Below are positions 1-7,304 of a stretch of DNA of 32,454 nucleotides, piece by piece (the first letter of the stretch is position 1; each line of letters starts with the position of its first letter). Position numbers and translations under genes: made by a program. The stretch lies in the NCBI GenBank assembly GCA_015484595.1, contig WFMM01000158.1, positions 1 through 32,454 of the forward strand, read 5' to 3'. Under the pieces are notes generated by a model, which was not told the DNA's origin, made no database searches, and was given only the letters and a program-made list of their open reading frames with translations. The DNA comes from Nitrospirota bacterium. Its GTDB lineage: Bacteria > Nitrospirota > Thermodesulfovibrionia > Thermodesulfovibrionales > JdFR-85.

Positions 1-617
1 TAGTCCCTGAGTTCGGGAACGAAGTGGGGATTTTTAAGAAACCTTACATCAAAGAGCAGGTCTATGTTCTGGGGGATCCCGAACTTAAACCCAAAGGATA
101 TGAGATTAATAGAAAAGCTCTTTTCTGAAGTGTCACCATAGGTCTCTGTAATAAGTGCCCTTAATTGATGAGGTGTATAGGACGATGTGTCTATTACCCT
201 GTCAGCTATCTCCCTTAGGGGGTTCAGGTATTCAGTTTCAAGCCTAAGGGCCTCTTCCACATCCATATCTGTTTGCTCAGAAAGCGGATGGGGTCTTCTG
301 GTCTCCTTGAATCTCCTCAAAAGCACCGAGGGCTCTGCCTCAAGAAATACAACCTCCACATGATGAAGCATCTTCATCTCGGATATAATCTTTTCAGCAT
401 CCTTAAGAAGTTCCTTTTCTCTTACATCAATGCTCAGTCCTATGTTTTTCATGTTCTGTGTTTCCCCACTCAGGGTTATAAAGTTCTTAAGAAGCGGAAG
501 GGGGAAGTTGTCAATACAGAAGTAACCGCTGTCCTCGAGTGCCCTGAGTGCTACTGACTTACCAGCCCCTGAAAGGCCCGTAACGATGATTATTCGTTTT
601 TTCAAATCCTCTGCCAT
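1..617 (-). CDS. rapZ: RapZ-family RNase adapter / nucleotide-binding protein (3' part cut by window edge)
   Basis: This gene is absent from the ORF track because it runs off the left edge. Translating the minus strand from the ATG at 617 gives MAEDLKKRIIIVTGLSGAGKSVAL, with a Walker A motif (GLSGAGKS) near residues 14-21. Further on are ALEDSGYFCIDNFP and, near the edge, SFGFKFGIP and DLLFDVRFLKNP, all typical of the RapZ/YvcJ family. About 205 of the usual 285-290 residues are visible. In enterobacteria RapZ guides RNase E to GlmZ; in other phyla the family is a nucleotide-binding protein of less certain role. Its place after rpoN and hpf is the classical order. An ATG ten bases upstream is out of frame. 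Confidence 0.93.
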   Translation of the reverse strand, partial: MAEDLKKRIIIVTGLSGAGKSVALRALEDSGYFCIDNFPLPLLKNFITLSGETQNMKNIGLSIDVREKELLKDAEKIISEMKMLHHVEVVFLEAEPSVLLRRFKETRRPHPLSEQTDMDVEEALRLETEYLNPLREIADRVIDTSSYTPHQLRALITETYGDTSEKSFSINLISFGFKFGIPQNIDLLFDVRFLKNPHFVPELRD

Positions 618-637
618 GGTTATTCATACAATACAAA

Positions 638-665
638 CCACCATCCCTGTTTCCAGAGATGGTGG
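638..665 (-). terminator. Hairpin between hpf and rapZ
   Basis: An 8-bp perfect inverted repeat (CCACCATC / GATGGTGG) with a 12-nt loop lies between the hpf stop and the rapZ start. On the minus strand only a weak T-rich tail (TTTGTATTGT) follows. It is therefore either a partial terminator or an mRNA-processing or stability hairpin that sets the hpf:rapZ ratio. Confidence 0.5.
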
Positions 666-693
666 CCTGTAAAGGGTGGCATTGACTTTTTTA

Positions 694-1215
694 TTATTCT
701 GGCTCAATTAATCCAAAGTCACCGTCTTTTCTCTTGTATATTACATTTATCTGGTCTGTATCGGAATTGGTAAAGACAAAGAAGTCCTTGTCAAGAAGTT
801 CCATCTGCATTGCCGCCTCTTCAACGGTCATGGGCTTCATGGCAAACTTCTTTCTCTTGATAATCCTTACCTCAGGTGTTTCCTCACTAACCTCTGTTTC
901 AGTGGAGGATGAGGCTTTGTTTTCCTTTCTGTGGGCAGTCAGTTTGCCCTTGTATTTCTTAATCTGTCTGTCAAGTTTTTCAATTACCTCGTCAATAGAG
1001 GCGTAGATCTCACCTGTTACAGCTTCAGCCTGAATTATCACACCGTTTACCCTTAGCTGGATCTCAGCCTTGTGACGATACTTCTCAACTGAAAGTGTGA
1101 TGTTGGCCTCGGTGATGTTGGACACATACTTGTCAAACTTTTTAACCTTTGACTGTGCGTAGTCCCTTAAGGCTGGTGTGATTTCAAGATGACGACCATA
1201 GATTTTCACATTCAT
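694..1215 (-). CDS. hpf: Ribosome hibernation-promoting factor, long form
   Basis: The 173-residue protein has an N-terminal HPF/YfiA domain (about residues 1-105, MNVKIYGRHLEITPAL...). A charged linker follows, then the C-terminal dimerisation domain of long HPF (about 115-173, with KKFAMKPMTVEEAAMQMELL and a closing VIYKRKDGDFGLIEPE). Long HPF pairs 70S ribosomes into inactive 100S dimers in stationary phase or starvation. The start is supported by a CGGAGG Shine-Dalgarno seven bases before the ATG. The gene normally sits directly after rpoN; here hicBA intervenes. Identification is secure on length, both domains and context. Confidence 0.96.
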   Translation of the reverse strand: MNVKIYGRHLEITPALRDYAQSKVKKFDKYVSNITEANITLSVEKYRHKAEIQLRVNGVIIQAEAVTGEIYASIDEVIEKLDRQIKKYKGKLTAHRKENKASSSTETEVSEETPEVRIIKRKKFAMKPMTVEEAAMQMELLDKDFFVFTNSDTDQINVIYKRKDGDFGLIEPE

Positions 1216-1250
1216 GACAACCTCCGATTGTTAATTATTAATTAGCAAAA

Positions 1251-1478
1251 TCATAATTTTTCCAAAAAACTATCAACCGATATCCTTGCCTGTTTCAATA
1301 TATGCGATAATGTTGACCTTTTTATAGGCTTATGTGCTGGAACTATGATCTTCAAAACTTCATTCACTACATGTTTTTGCATTCTGATATGAGAACCTTT
1401 TTGCTTAACTACTACCCATCCATCTCTTTGTAATGCCTTAATAACCTTGTCATAATTTAGACTCGGAACCTTGCTCAT
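1251..1478 (-). CDS. hicA: HicA-family mRNA interferase toxin
   Basis: The 75-residue protein has the compact HicA double-stranded-RNA-binding fold. It starts MSKVPSLNYDKVIKALQRDGW and carries the catalytic-histidine motif KGSHIRMQ near residues 26-33, then IIVPAHKPIKRSTL. HicA toxins cleave mRNA independently of ribosomes and are neutralised by HicB. The start codon overlaps the hicB stop by four bases (ATGA), so the two are translationally coupled. The order here is antitoxin first. The pair is inserted between rpoN and hpf. Confidence 0.93.
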   Translation of the reverse strand: MSKVPSLNYDKVIKALQRDGWVVVKQKGSHIRMQKHVVNEVLKIIVPAHKPIKRSTLSHILKQARISVDSFLEKL

Positions 1479-1678
1479 ATTGCTAATTCTACTTCCTCTG
1501 CTTGAGCAATAGCTAACCTATCATCCTCCACAGGTTCCAGATAAAGTTCAATGGCTTCTCTAATGTTTTTTAACGCCTCTTCTTTTGTATCGCCCTCAGA
1601 AATACAGCCAGGCAGGGAAGGAACTATGGCTGTATACCCACCTTCTTCACTAGGTTCCAGGTATACCTTGATTTTCAT
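1475..1678 (-). CDS. hicB: HicB-family antitoxin
   Basis: The 67-residue protein is a minimal HicB partial-RNase-H fold. It has the GGYTAIVPSLPGCISEGDT signature around residues 13-31 and then KEEALKNIREAIELYLE. No C-terminal ribbon-helix-helix or HTH DNA-binding domain is visible, so autoregulation would need another route. It begins 48 nt after the rpoN stop and overlaps hicA by four bases. HicB antitoxins bind HicA and block its active site. Confidence 0.93.
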   Translation of the reverse strand: MKIKVYLEPSEEGGYTAIVPSLPGCISEGDTKEEALKNIREAIELYLEPVEDDRLAIAQAEEVELAI

Positions 1679-1726
1679 ATTCTCCTCCGCATACTTCTAT
1701 TTTCTCACTATTTGTTTTATGACCTC

Positions 1727-3199
1727 TTACGAGAGATTAACCCTTTTTCTCTTCGAGTGGGAAGGTATCTTCAGTTCCTCTCTGTACTTGGCAACTGTCC
1801 TGCGTGCAATCTTTATATTCTTTTGTTTCAGGAGATCCGCTATCTTTTGGTCACTGTAAGGCTTTCTTGGGTCTTCACTTTCGATAATCTTTTTTATCAT
1901 CTCCTTGACAATGGTTGATGATACCTCCTGACCATCAGAGTTTTTAAGGCCACTTGAGAAAAAGAACCTGAAGCTGAATATTCCGTGCTCGCAGGCAAGG
2001 TATTTATTAAGGGTTACCCTGCTTACAGTGCTTTCGTGCATATGGATATCCTCTGCAACGGTTTTAAGATTAAGGGGCTTCAGGTAGTCCTTTCCCTTTT
2101 CAAAGAAGTCTCGCTGAAACTTCACTATGCTTTCAGTAACCTTGTATATGGTTCTGTTACGCTGGTCAAGGCTCTTAAGCAACCACATGGCAGAGCGGAG
2201 CTTTTCAGTAAGGAACTTTTTCTCCTCCTTTGTAAGGTCCTTCTGGTTTGCAAGAATCATCCTGTAGTAGCTGTTAAGCCTTATCCTTGGCATACCCTCT
2301 TCGTTAAGGGTTATCTTGAAACCCTCCTCTGTCCTTTCCACAAACACATCCGGCACTATGTAGTTTGTCTCGTGAGAGGCAAAGTTCCTTGCAGGCTTGG
2401 GGTCGAGTTCGTTGATGATGTTTACAGCCATCATTACATCCTCAAGGGTTGCATTGTACTGCTTCACGATGGCATTGTAGTTCTTTTTCTCAAGGTCTTT
2501 GAGATTGTTCTGAACAATCCTTTCAACCAGCGTGCCTTCAAGACCAAGATGTCTTAACTGTATGAGCAGGCACTCCTTTAGGTCCCTTGCACCAATTCCA
2601 GGAGGGTCAAGGTCGTGTATTATCCGCAATGCCTCCTCTACCTTTTGAACCGGTTTTCCTGAAAGCTCTGAAAGCTCCTCAACAGTGGTTTTCAGATAGC
2701 CGTTTTCGTCAATGTTGCCAATGATAAGCTCTGCTATCTCCTTTATCTCCTCAGGTGCATCAGTGAGGCGTAGTTGCCAGTTCAGGTGGTCGTACAAAGT
2801 GGTGGATGAGCTTGCAAACTGCTCAAAGCTTGGAGCTGTTTCCACGCCAGGGTTAAAGTATCCGAGGTCCCGACCATCATGTCCTCGCTCCTCAAAGTAA
2901 TCATCCACCATGAAACGCATCATCTTCTCAAGGGGAAGAAGGTTTTCATCAGGTGTGGTCTCTTGAGACTGCTCATCCTGCTCCTGTATCTGTGAGGATG
3001 GAGAGTCATTTCCATCGGGAAGCTCTTCCCTTAACTCATCCTGTGCCTCCTCAAGAAAGGGGTTCTGCATCAGTTCCTGATTGATAGCCTGCGTGAGCTC
3101 AAGCTGTGGTAACTGAAGAAGTTTGATAGCCTGCTGAAGCTGTGGCGTTAATACGAGCTTTTGCGTAAGTTTCAGGTCTAATTTTGTTTCAAGTGCCAT
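1727..3199 (-). CDS. rpoN: RNA polymerase sigma-54 factor
   Basis: The 490-residue protein has all the parts of sigma-54. Region I is glutamine/leucine-rich (KLTQKLVLTPQLQQAIKLLQ, residues 10-29). An acidic region II follows (about 50-95), then the core-binding domain. The HTH lies around TVAEDIHMHESTVSRVTLNKY (near 380-400), and the C-terminal RpoN box is ARRTVAKYRE (about 465-474). It directs core polymerase to -24/-12 promoters and needs an AAA+ activator. Its ATG overlaps the lptB stop (TAATG). This window carries four sigma-54-type promoters and one NtrC-type activator, so the factor has clear local targets. Confidence 0.97.
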   Translation of the reverse strand: MALETKLDLKLTQKLVLTPQLQQAIKLLQLPQLELTQAINQELMQNPFLEEAQDELREELPDGNDSPSSQIQEQDEQSQETTPDENLLPLEKMMRFMVDDYFEERGHDGRDLGYFNPGVETAPSFEQFASSSTTLYDHLNWQLRLTDAPEEIKEIAELIIGNIDENGYLKTTVEELSELSGKPVQKVEEALRIIHDLDPPGIGARDLKECLLIQLRHLGLEGTLVERIVQNNLKDLEKKNYNAIVKQYNATLEDVMMAVNIINELDPKPARNFASHETNYIVPDVFVERTEEGFKITLNEEGMPRIRLNSYYRMILANQKDLTKEEKKFLTEKLRSAMWLLKSLDQRNRTIYKVTESIVKFQRDFFEKGKDYLKPLNLKTVAEDIHMHESTVSRVTLNKYLACEHGIFSFRFFFSSGLKNSDGQEVSSTIVKEMIKKIIESEDPRKPYSDQKIADLLKQKNIKIARRTVAKYREELKIPSHSKRKRVNLS

Positions 3200-3924
3200 T
3201 ACAGTGCAAACTCCTCTCCAAGATAGGTTTCCCTGACCTCTTTATTGTTGACAAGCCTTTCCGGGGTTCCTTCATCCAGTATCTCACCATTGTTTATAAT
3301 GTATGCCCTGTCAGTTATCGAGAGAGTATCCCTTACATTGTGGTCTGTTATCAATACTCCTATCCCCTTATCTTTAAGATACCTCAAAATCCTTTTTAAT
3401 TCAAGTATTGCTATGGGGTCAATGCCTGCAAAGGGCTCGTCAAAGAGTATAAACACAGGCTCTGTGGCAAGGGTGCGGGCAATCTCGGTCCTTCTTCTTT
3501 CGCCCCCTGAAAGCATGTATCCCTTTCGGTCAGCAAACTCCCTGAGTTTAAACTCATCAAGTAGTCTCTCGACACGCTCTGCTATCTCTTCACCGCTGTA
3601 GCCTCTTATCTCAAGGACAGCCATCAGGTTTTCCCTAACCGTGAGCTTTCTGAATACCGATGGCTCCTGTGGAAGATAGCTTATGCCAAGCCTTGCCCGT
3701 TGATACATTGGAAGCCCCGAGATCTCCTGCTCATCAAAAAAAATCCTTCCTCCATCCATCTTTATCATTCCGACCAGCATGTAAAAGGTGGTCGTCTTGC
3801 CAGCTCCGTTTGGGCCCAATAACCCAACTATCTCACCTGAATTAACGCTCAGGTTTACCCCCTTAACTGCTACTTTTCCCCTGTATGTCTTTTTTAATCC
3901 TTCGCAGTAGAGTTTATGAGCCAT
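3199..3924 (-). CDS. lptB: LPS export ABC transporter ATPase LptB
   Basis: This 241-residue ABC ATPase has Walker A GPNGAGKTT (about 38-46), a Q-loop in YLPQEPSVF, signature LSGGERRR (about 139-146), Walker B ILFDEPFAGIDP, and an H-loop in VLITDHNVRDT. These match LptB, which powers extraction of LPS from the inner membrane through LptFG. The gene overlaps lptA by 11 nt and touches rpoN, the conserved lptA-lptB-rpoN order. Length and context exclude a branched-chain amino-acid ATPase (LivG/F), the nearest alternative. Confidence 0.96.
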   Translation of the reverse strand: MAHKLYCEGLKKTYRGKVAVKGVNLSVNSGEIVGLLGPNGAGKTTTFYMLVGMIKMDGGRIFFDEQEISGLPMYQRARLGISYLPQEPSVFRKLTVRENLMAVLEIRGYSGEEIAERVERLLDEFKLREFADRKGYMLSGGERRRTEIARTLATEPVFILFDEPFAGIDPIAILELKRILRYLKDKGIGVLITDHNVRDTLSITDRAYIINNGEILDEGTPERLVNNKEVRETYLGEEFAL

Positions 3925-4429
3925 CTTTTCTGGGCTCCTGTTTTATTGTCAGGTGCGAGTTTTCAACCTCTGAGTTTCCTGTCTGGAGGTTATAGGTTAT
4001 CCTGCTACCACGCACTACGGTCTTTGGGTCCTCGGCCACAGGGTTACCAGTGAAGACTATCAACTGTTTGTCCCTGTAATACAGGGCCTCCCGGGCAGTG
4101 ACCTTCTGGTCTTTTTTGGTGACCACCACATGACCTTTTGCGTGAATAACTTTAATCTCACCATCTTTTTTGTACTGGACTTCCATCCAGTCTGCCTTCA
4201 GGGTAGTCTGTCCCTGCGTTGCAACCACATTGCCTGAAAAGGTGGCCAGGCCCTTTTCGTTGTCTGTAACGAGCCTGTCAGAGGTTATCTCTATTGGACC
4301 TTTGTCGTTGAAAAAACCCTTTTCAGTTGATGTCGCAGCACCTGCTGAAAGGGGCAGGATAACAAAAGCAAGGAGTGTTATTAAAAGCCCATTAAGTGGT
4401 ATTTGCTTATTTAAAAATGGTTTTGACAT
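3914..4429 (-). CDS. lptA: LPS transport periplasmic bridge protein LptA
   Basis: The 171-residue protein has an N-terminal signal peptide (hydrophobic LLITLLAFVILPLSAGAA, cleavage near residue 31). An OstA/LptA beta-jellyroll domain follows, with motifs such as PIEITSDRL, ATFSGNVVATQG and VHAKGHVVVTKKDQKVTA. LptA forms the periplasmic bridge that carries LPS from LptC to LptD. It overlaps lptC upstream by 23 nt and lptB downstream by 11 nt, indicating tight translational coupling. Confidence 0.93.
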   Translation of the reverse strand: MSKPFLNKQIPLNGLLITLLAFVILPLSAGAATSTEKGFFNDKGPIEITSDRLVTDNEKGLATFSGNVVATQGQTTLKADWMEVQYKKDGEIKVIHAKGHVVVTKKDQKVTAREALYYRDKQLIVFTGNPVAEDPKTVVRGSRITYNLQTGNSEVENSHLTIKQEPRKDGS

Positions 4430-4913
4430 TTCCTTCTATCTCCAGTCTGTTTCTGTCCTTTAGTTTAGCCCTTTCTCCTGTGATGGTAAGTCTTTTTCCC
4501 CTTATAATCACACCGTTTTTTGCAGAGATACTGCCCTTTTCAGGGTTGTATTTAAGATTGCTGGTTTCAAACTGGAGTTTTTCTGTGTAACCCTTCACAG
4601 TGCTATCAAACCGTATTGTCCCCTTTTTGAGGTTATAAACCCCACTTTCAGAGGAGAGTCTGAACTGTCTTTCAGGATAGTAGATGGAGACATCGCTCAG
4701 GTAGGCCACATCCTGGTTTTGTGTAAATCGAGCCTCCTTTATGCTTGCAACCCATTGAACTGAATCCTTAAGAATCTTTTTTATTTTAATGTCCTTCATT
4801 ACAGAGCTTTCAGTGTGAAGGCCGAACTGGTCCGTTTGAAGGGGATGCTTTAAGAGTATAAGCCCACTCAGTATAATTAACAGAGGAAGGGTAAGATATA
4901 TAGTCTTTTTCAT
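4407..4913 (-). CDS. lptC: LPS export protein LptC
   Basis: The 168-residue protein has one N-terminal membrane anchor (IYLTLPLLIILSGLILL) and a periplasmic LptC/OstA-like beta domain (IKEARFTQNQDVAYLSDV, SSESGVYNL, GSISAKNGVIIRGKRLTITG). LptC is the inner-membrane bitopic subunit that passes LPS to LptA. It is the first gene of the operon. There is no Shine-Dalgarno; instead a -10-like TAAAAT ends six bases before the ATG, suggesting a leaderless message. kdsC/kdsD, common upstream neighbours, are absent here; repeats occupy that space. Confidence 0.88.
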   Translation of the reverse strand: MKKTIYLTLPLLIILSGLILLKHPLQTDQFGLHTESSVMKDIKIKKILKDSVQWVASIKEARFTQNQDVAYLSDVSIYYPERQFRLSSESGVYNLKKGTIRFDSTVKGYTEKLQFETSNLKYNPEKGSISAKNGVIIRGKRLTITGERAKLKDRNRLEIEGNVKTIFK

Positions 4914-4919
4914 ATCTAA

Positions 4920-4948
4920 ATTTTAACAGAATTTAATATTAATAGCAA
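4920..4948 (-). promoter_or_regulatory. Putative sigma-70-type promoter of the lptC operon
   Basis: On the minus strand TTGCTA and TAAAAT are separated by exactly 17 nt, and the -10 ends six bases before the lptC ATG. The predicted start of transcription coincides with the start codon. This would make lptC mRNA leaderless, consistent with the lack of a Shine-Dalgarno. Confidence 0.5.
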
Positions 4949-4964
4949 GAACCTTGCCAGGAAG

Positions 4965-5215
4965 GGAGGGGGAGGGGGCAGTTTTTAGTTTTGAGTGAAT
5001 AGTGTTGAGTGTTTAGTAAAAAAAACAACTCAAGTAATATTATCAACGCAATGAACGCAATTAACGCAAGTAACGCTATTAACGCAATGAACCCAATGAA
5101 CGCAAATAACGCTCCCAACGCAATAACCAATAACTAATACACCAATATACCAATATACCAATTTCTAATCTCTAAATCCCAAATTCTAAACAAATACCAA
5201 ATCACAATTTCTAAA
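4965..5215. repeat. Low-complexity composite repeat region (intergenic lptC / PEP-CTERM)
   Basis: This gene-free stretch is built of short degenerate repeats. It holds a poly-G run (ggaggggga), a GTTGAGTG/GTTTAGT motif block, the exact 9-nt array at 5045-5125, and ACCAATAT / AAATTCTAAA-type repeats up to about 5215. A related block (9-nt array followed by ACTAAACA...ACTCAA...AAACTAAA in the same relative orientation) occurs at 28109-28320. No credible gene is present; the 63-aa ORF across it is a translation of the repeat. Confidence 0.7.
5045..5125 (+). repeat. Nine perfect-length copies of a 9-nt tandem repeat (AACGCAATN type)
   Basis: Read directly, the stretch divides into nine consecutive 9-mers: aacgcaatg, aacgcaatt, aacgcaagt, aacgctatt, aacgcaatg, aacccaatg, aacgcaaat, aacgctccc, aacgcaata. 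The first six positions are nearly fixed and the last three vary. The same family occurs inverted at 28109-28216. Confidence 0.9.
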
Positions 5216-5263
5216 ACAAAAGCGGGGTTGTTTAAAAATATAGTGGAGTGGTGGGTAAGAAGA

Positions 5264-5302
5264 AAAGCCCGTCCGCATTTAAAAGATCAGCGGACGGGCT
5301 TT
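5264..5302 (-). terminator. Rho-independent-type terminator of the first PEP-CTERM gene
   Basis: A perfect 13-bp inverted repeat (AAAGCCCGTCCGC / GCGGACGGGCTTT) with a 13-nt loop lies 22 nt beyond the stop codon. On the minus strand it is followed by TCTTCTT. The stem ends in A/T on both sides, so it could act in either direction. Confidence 0.85.
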
Positions 5303-5324
5303 AAAGTGTTTTAAAGAGTCCTGT

Positions 5325-5975
5325 TTATTTGTTCTTTTTTCTCTTTCTCAATCCCGCAACGCCCACGAGCCCGCTTCCGAGGAGAAGGAGGGTAGAGGGT
5401 TCGGGGACGGGGGAGGTAACTACATCTTCTATCCCAAGATTGAAACCATGCCAGAATTCTGGCTGTAAGACATCAAACGAGAAAGAGCTATAGATTCCTT
5501 GAAATTGCAATATTCCATTAAATTCCGTACCAGTAAAATTATTTCCGTCAATAGAATAATCAACATATCCCCAGTAGTTAGGGCCAGAAGAGAGAACTGT
5601 GAAAGGGGAATCAAAACTGTAAGTTACATCTGCATATGGAGCTCCTACGCTGACAAGGGCTAAGTAAGGGTTGATTACCGGAGTGTCAAAGTAGAGGGTA
5701 AAGTTTCCTACATCATAAATTCTTATCAAATCCGTAGGCTGAAGCCCGCCGAAACTTCCGGATGGTGATGTTCCTCCAGTATAAGAATTGTTATAGTAAT
5801 AGTCACCGTCAATTAAATCCCATGTATTACCTGAGAGAGAAACATGAATGTCAGTACTCCCTATAGTGAGAGTACCGGAAGTGGTTGATTGCCAATCAAT
5901 CCATGTAACTGCCCATGCATTAGGTAAGAGGGAAAAGATCAAAGTAATACATAACAATAATAAAAATTTTTTCAT
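5325..5975 (-). CDS. PEP-CTERM sorting-domain protein, unknown ectodomain
   Basis: The 216-residue exported protein has a signal peptide (MKKFLLLLCITLIFSLLPNAWA) and a C-terminal PEP-CTERM tag: VPEPSTLLLLGSGLVGVAGL, then RKRKKNK. Exosortase processes this tag, after which the protein reaches the outside of the cell or the exopolysaccharide matrix. The middle (about 24-185) is a beta-rich, Ser/Gly/Tyr/Asp-rich domain that I do not recognise. It has no cysteines after the signal peptide. An AGGAGG Shine-Dalgarno precedes the ATG. It is a single-gene unit between a sigma-54 promoter and a terminator. No exosortase is encoded in the window. Confidence 0.9.
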   Translation of the reverse strand: MKKFLLLLCITLIFSLLPNAWAVTWIDWQSTTSGTLTIGSTDIHVSLSGNTWDLIDGDYYYNNSYTGGTSPSGSFGGLQPTDLIRIYDVGNFTLYFDTPVINPYLALVSVGAPYADVTYSFDSPFTVLSSGPNYWGYVDYSIDGNNFTGTEFNGILQFQGIYSSFSFDVLQPEFWHGFNLGIEDVVTSPVPEPSTLLLLGSGLVGVAGLRKRKKNK

Positions 5976-6119
5976 CGTTTATTACCTCCTTTTTAAAATT
6001 ATTTTTTCTAACTTTGTTTTCAATCTTTGGAAAATTTAACAAATTTTAACTTGCGAGGAAATTAAAATACTGGATTGCATATGTTTCGTTCCTCCCCTTA
6101 TTTTTCTAAATTTAAAAAA

Positions 6120-6134
6120 GCAAATAATATGCCA
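6120..6134 (-). promoter_or_regulatory. Sigma-54 (-24/-12) promoter of the first PEP-CTERM gene
   Basis: The minus strand reads TGGCAT-ATTAT-TTGC, matching TGGCAY-N5-TTGC with correct GG-to-GC spacing. It predicts a start near 6108 and a 5' leader of about 130 nt. An almost identical element (TGGCAT-GTTAT-TTGC) precedes the second PEP-CTERM unit at 9367-9381. Confidence 0.88.
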
Positions 6135-6191
6135 AGATAAAATATTATTATTTTTCAACAAGTTATAATTAACAGGAAAAGATAAATATAA

Positions 6192-6214
6192 AAGTGTAAA
6201 GATTTTTTACACTT
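6192..6214. promoter_or_regulatory. Palindromic TGT-N11-ACA operator-like site
   Basis: AAGTGTAAA-GATTT-TTTACACTT is a perfect 9-bp inverted repeat. It contains TGT-N11-ACA, centred about 69 nt upstream of the -24 box, a normal distance for a sigma-54 activator site. The same palindrome with 12-bp arms occurs at 9440-9468. Confidence 0.75.
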
Positions 6215-6269
6215 AAAAACGCTGATTTCTGGTATTTTTATATAAAATGCCTAATAATCAGGCAAAAAC

Positions 6270-6309
6270 TGTAAAATTTTTCGACAGTTAAGTGTAAAGT
6301 TTCCCGACA
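6270..6309. promoter_or_regulatory. Tandem pair of TGT-N11-ACA upstream activator-like sites
   Basis: TGTAAAATTTTTCGACA (6270-6286) and TGTAAAGTTTCCCGACA (6293-6309) lie 23 nt apart centre to centre, about two helical turns. The pair is repeated almost exactly at 9526-9565. Conservation in otherwise diverged AT-rich DNA suggests binding of a dimeric or oligomeric activator of the PrsR kind. Confidence 0.75.
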
Positions 6310-6397
6310 GTTATGATATCTTTAATATTCCACCTCGTAGGTGGTATTTTGTATTCCTCAATGGCTCATAAATAATTCTCCTGCTTTCATTTTAAAA

Positions 6398-6406
6398 TGC
6401 TATAAT
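6398..6406 (+). promoter_or_regulatory. Extended -10 element of the HEPN/MNT pair
   Basis: TGCTATAAT is a perfect extended -10 ending six bases before the chosen ATG (6413). No Shine-Dalgarno lies between them, so the transcript may be leaderless. The same TGCTATAATAA string precedes the fused MNT-HEPN gene (about 9686-9694). No convincing -35 is seen. Confidence 0.5.
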
Positions 6407-6412
6407 AATTTT

Positions 6413-6802
6413 ATGAAAAGATGGAACGACTGGTATAAACAGGGTAAAAGGGATTTTGAGAGAGCACAGTTAGACCTTGAGTATAAGTATTACGAGTGGG
6501 CATGCTTTACCTCACAACAGGCATCAGAAAAGATAATTAAGGCTTTGGCTTTAAAATTAGGCTTCAATATGTGGGGGCATTCTCTTACAGAAATATTGAA
6601 CATCCTTTCAGAGAGTTTAGATATACCTGATGATATAAAAGATGATGCTAAACTTTTAGATTTATACTATATACCAACAAGATACCCCAATGGTTTTCCA
6701 TCCGGAAAACCTGCTGACTACTTTACTGAAAAACATGCAAGGGAGGCCATTAATGCGGCAGACCGTATCATCAGGTTCTGTGAAGGCTATATGGATAAAT
6801 AA
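6413..6802 (+). CDS. HEPN-domain protein (toxin-type partner of MNT)
   Basis: From the ATG at 6413 the protein is 129 residues (MKRWNDWYKQGKRDFERA...). It is a HEPN four-helix domain with FTSQQASEKIIKALALKLG and the late REAINAADRIIRFC helix. HEPN proteins of this HI0074-like family pair with minimal nucleotidyltransferases. Many are RNases held inactive by the MNT partner. The usual RX4-6H ribonuclease motif is not complete: RYPNGFP lacks the histidine. The ORF-track start at 6341 (GTG) falls inside a hairpin and upstream of the promoter, so I reject it. The next gene overlaps by 50 nt. Confidence 0.85.
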   Translation: MKRWNDWYKQGKRDFERAQLDLEYKYYEWACFTSQQASEKIIKALALKLGFNMWGHSLTEILNILSESLDIPDDIKDDAKLLDLYYIPTRYPNGFPSGKPADYFTEKHAREAINAADRIIRFCEGYMDK

Positions 6803-7106
6803 GGAGAAGCTTATAGAAAGATTAAAGTCAGCGTGTTCTGATGCCAGGAAAGAATTTCCTGAAATAAAGGAGATATGGCTGATTGGTTCACTTGCTAAAG
6901 GAGAAGAAACGGGATTAAGCGATATAGATCTGTTTATTATCGCAAACACAAAAATAAAAAATCCTATTGAGAGGATTAAGCCATATTTCAACTATTTCAC
7001 TGATAAACTTAAAATGAGTATTGATATAATTGTGGCAACCCCGGAAGAGAAAAGTTTATTTAACAGATTTTTAAAAGAAGGACTCCTTATAAAAACTGTT
7101 TCCTGA
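6753..7106 (+). CDS. Minimal nucleotidyltransferase (MNT, antitoxin-type)
   Basis: The chosen ATG has a GGGAGG Shine-Dalgarno six bases upstream inside the HEPN gene, giving 117 residues; a GTG at 6780 is an alternative. The protein has the polymerase-beta-like motif GS-X10-DXD (GSLAKGEETGLSDID) and a third carboxylate in SIDIIVA. MntA-type enzymes transfer AMP to a tyrosine of the HEPN partner and so silence it. The overlapping order HEPN then MNT matches known HepT/MntA-type modules. Whether this pair is an active toxin-antitoxin system is inferred. Confidence 0.87.
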   Translation: MRQTVSSGSVKAIWINKEKLIERLKSACSDARKEFPEIKEIWLIGSLAKGEETGLSDIDLFIIANTKIKNPIERIKPYFNYFTDKLKMSIDIIVATPEEKSLFNRFLKEGLLIKTVS

Positions 7107-7304
7107 ATCTGTAAATTTTATCACTCACATGAGTATTGTCAGGAGGGAATTTAATGTCTCCCTTTCAGGACAAGAATCTGTCCGTGGTGACCCTTATGTT
7201 GTGTGTTCTTAATTATCTTTGAGAATCCCTATAAATTTCATCTCTGATTACCATGAGGACCTCCCTCATACTTCTTTCCCTTGATGGAACTACTTTCCCT
7301 AACT

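Noticed and set aside
4939-5130. 63-aa hydrophobic ORF that looks like a membrane protein
   Set aside because: It is the 9-nt tandem repeat translated in one frame (Ala-Phe-Ile/Leu repeats) and lacks a ribosome site.
6341-6412. Longer N-terminus of the HEPN protein (track start at 6341)
   Set aside because: The GTG lies within a CCACCT/AGGTGG hairpin, the extra 24 residues look non-coding, and the extended -10 lies downstream of it.
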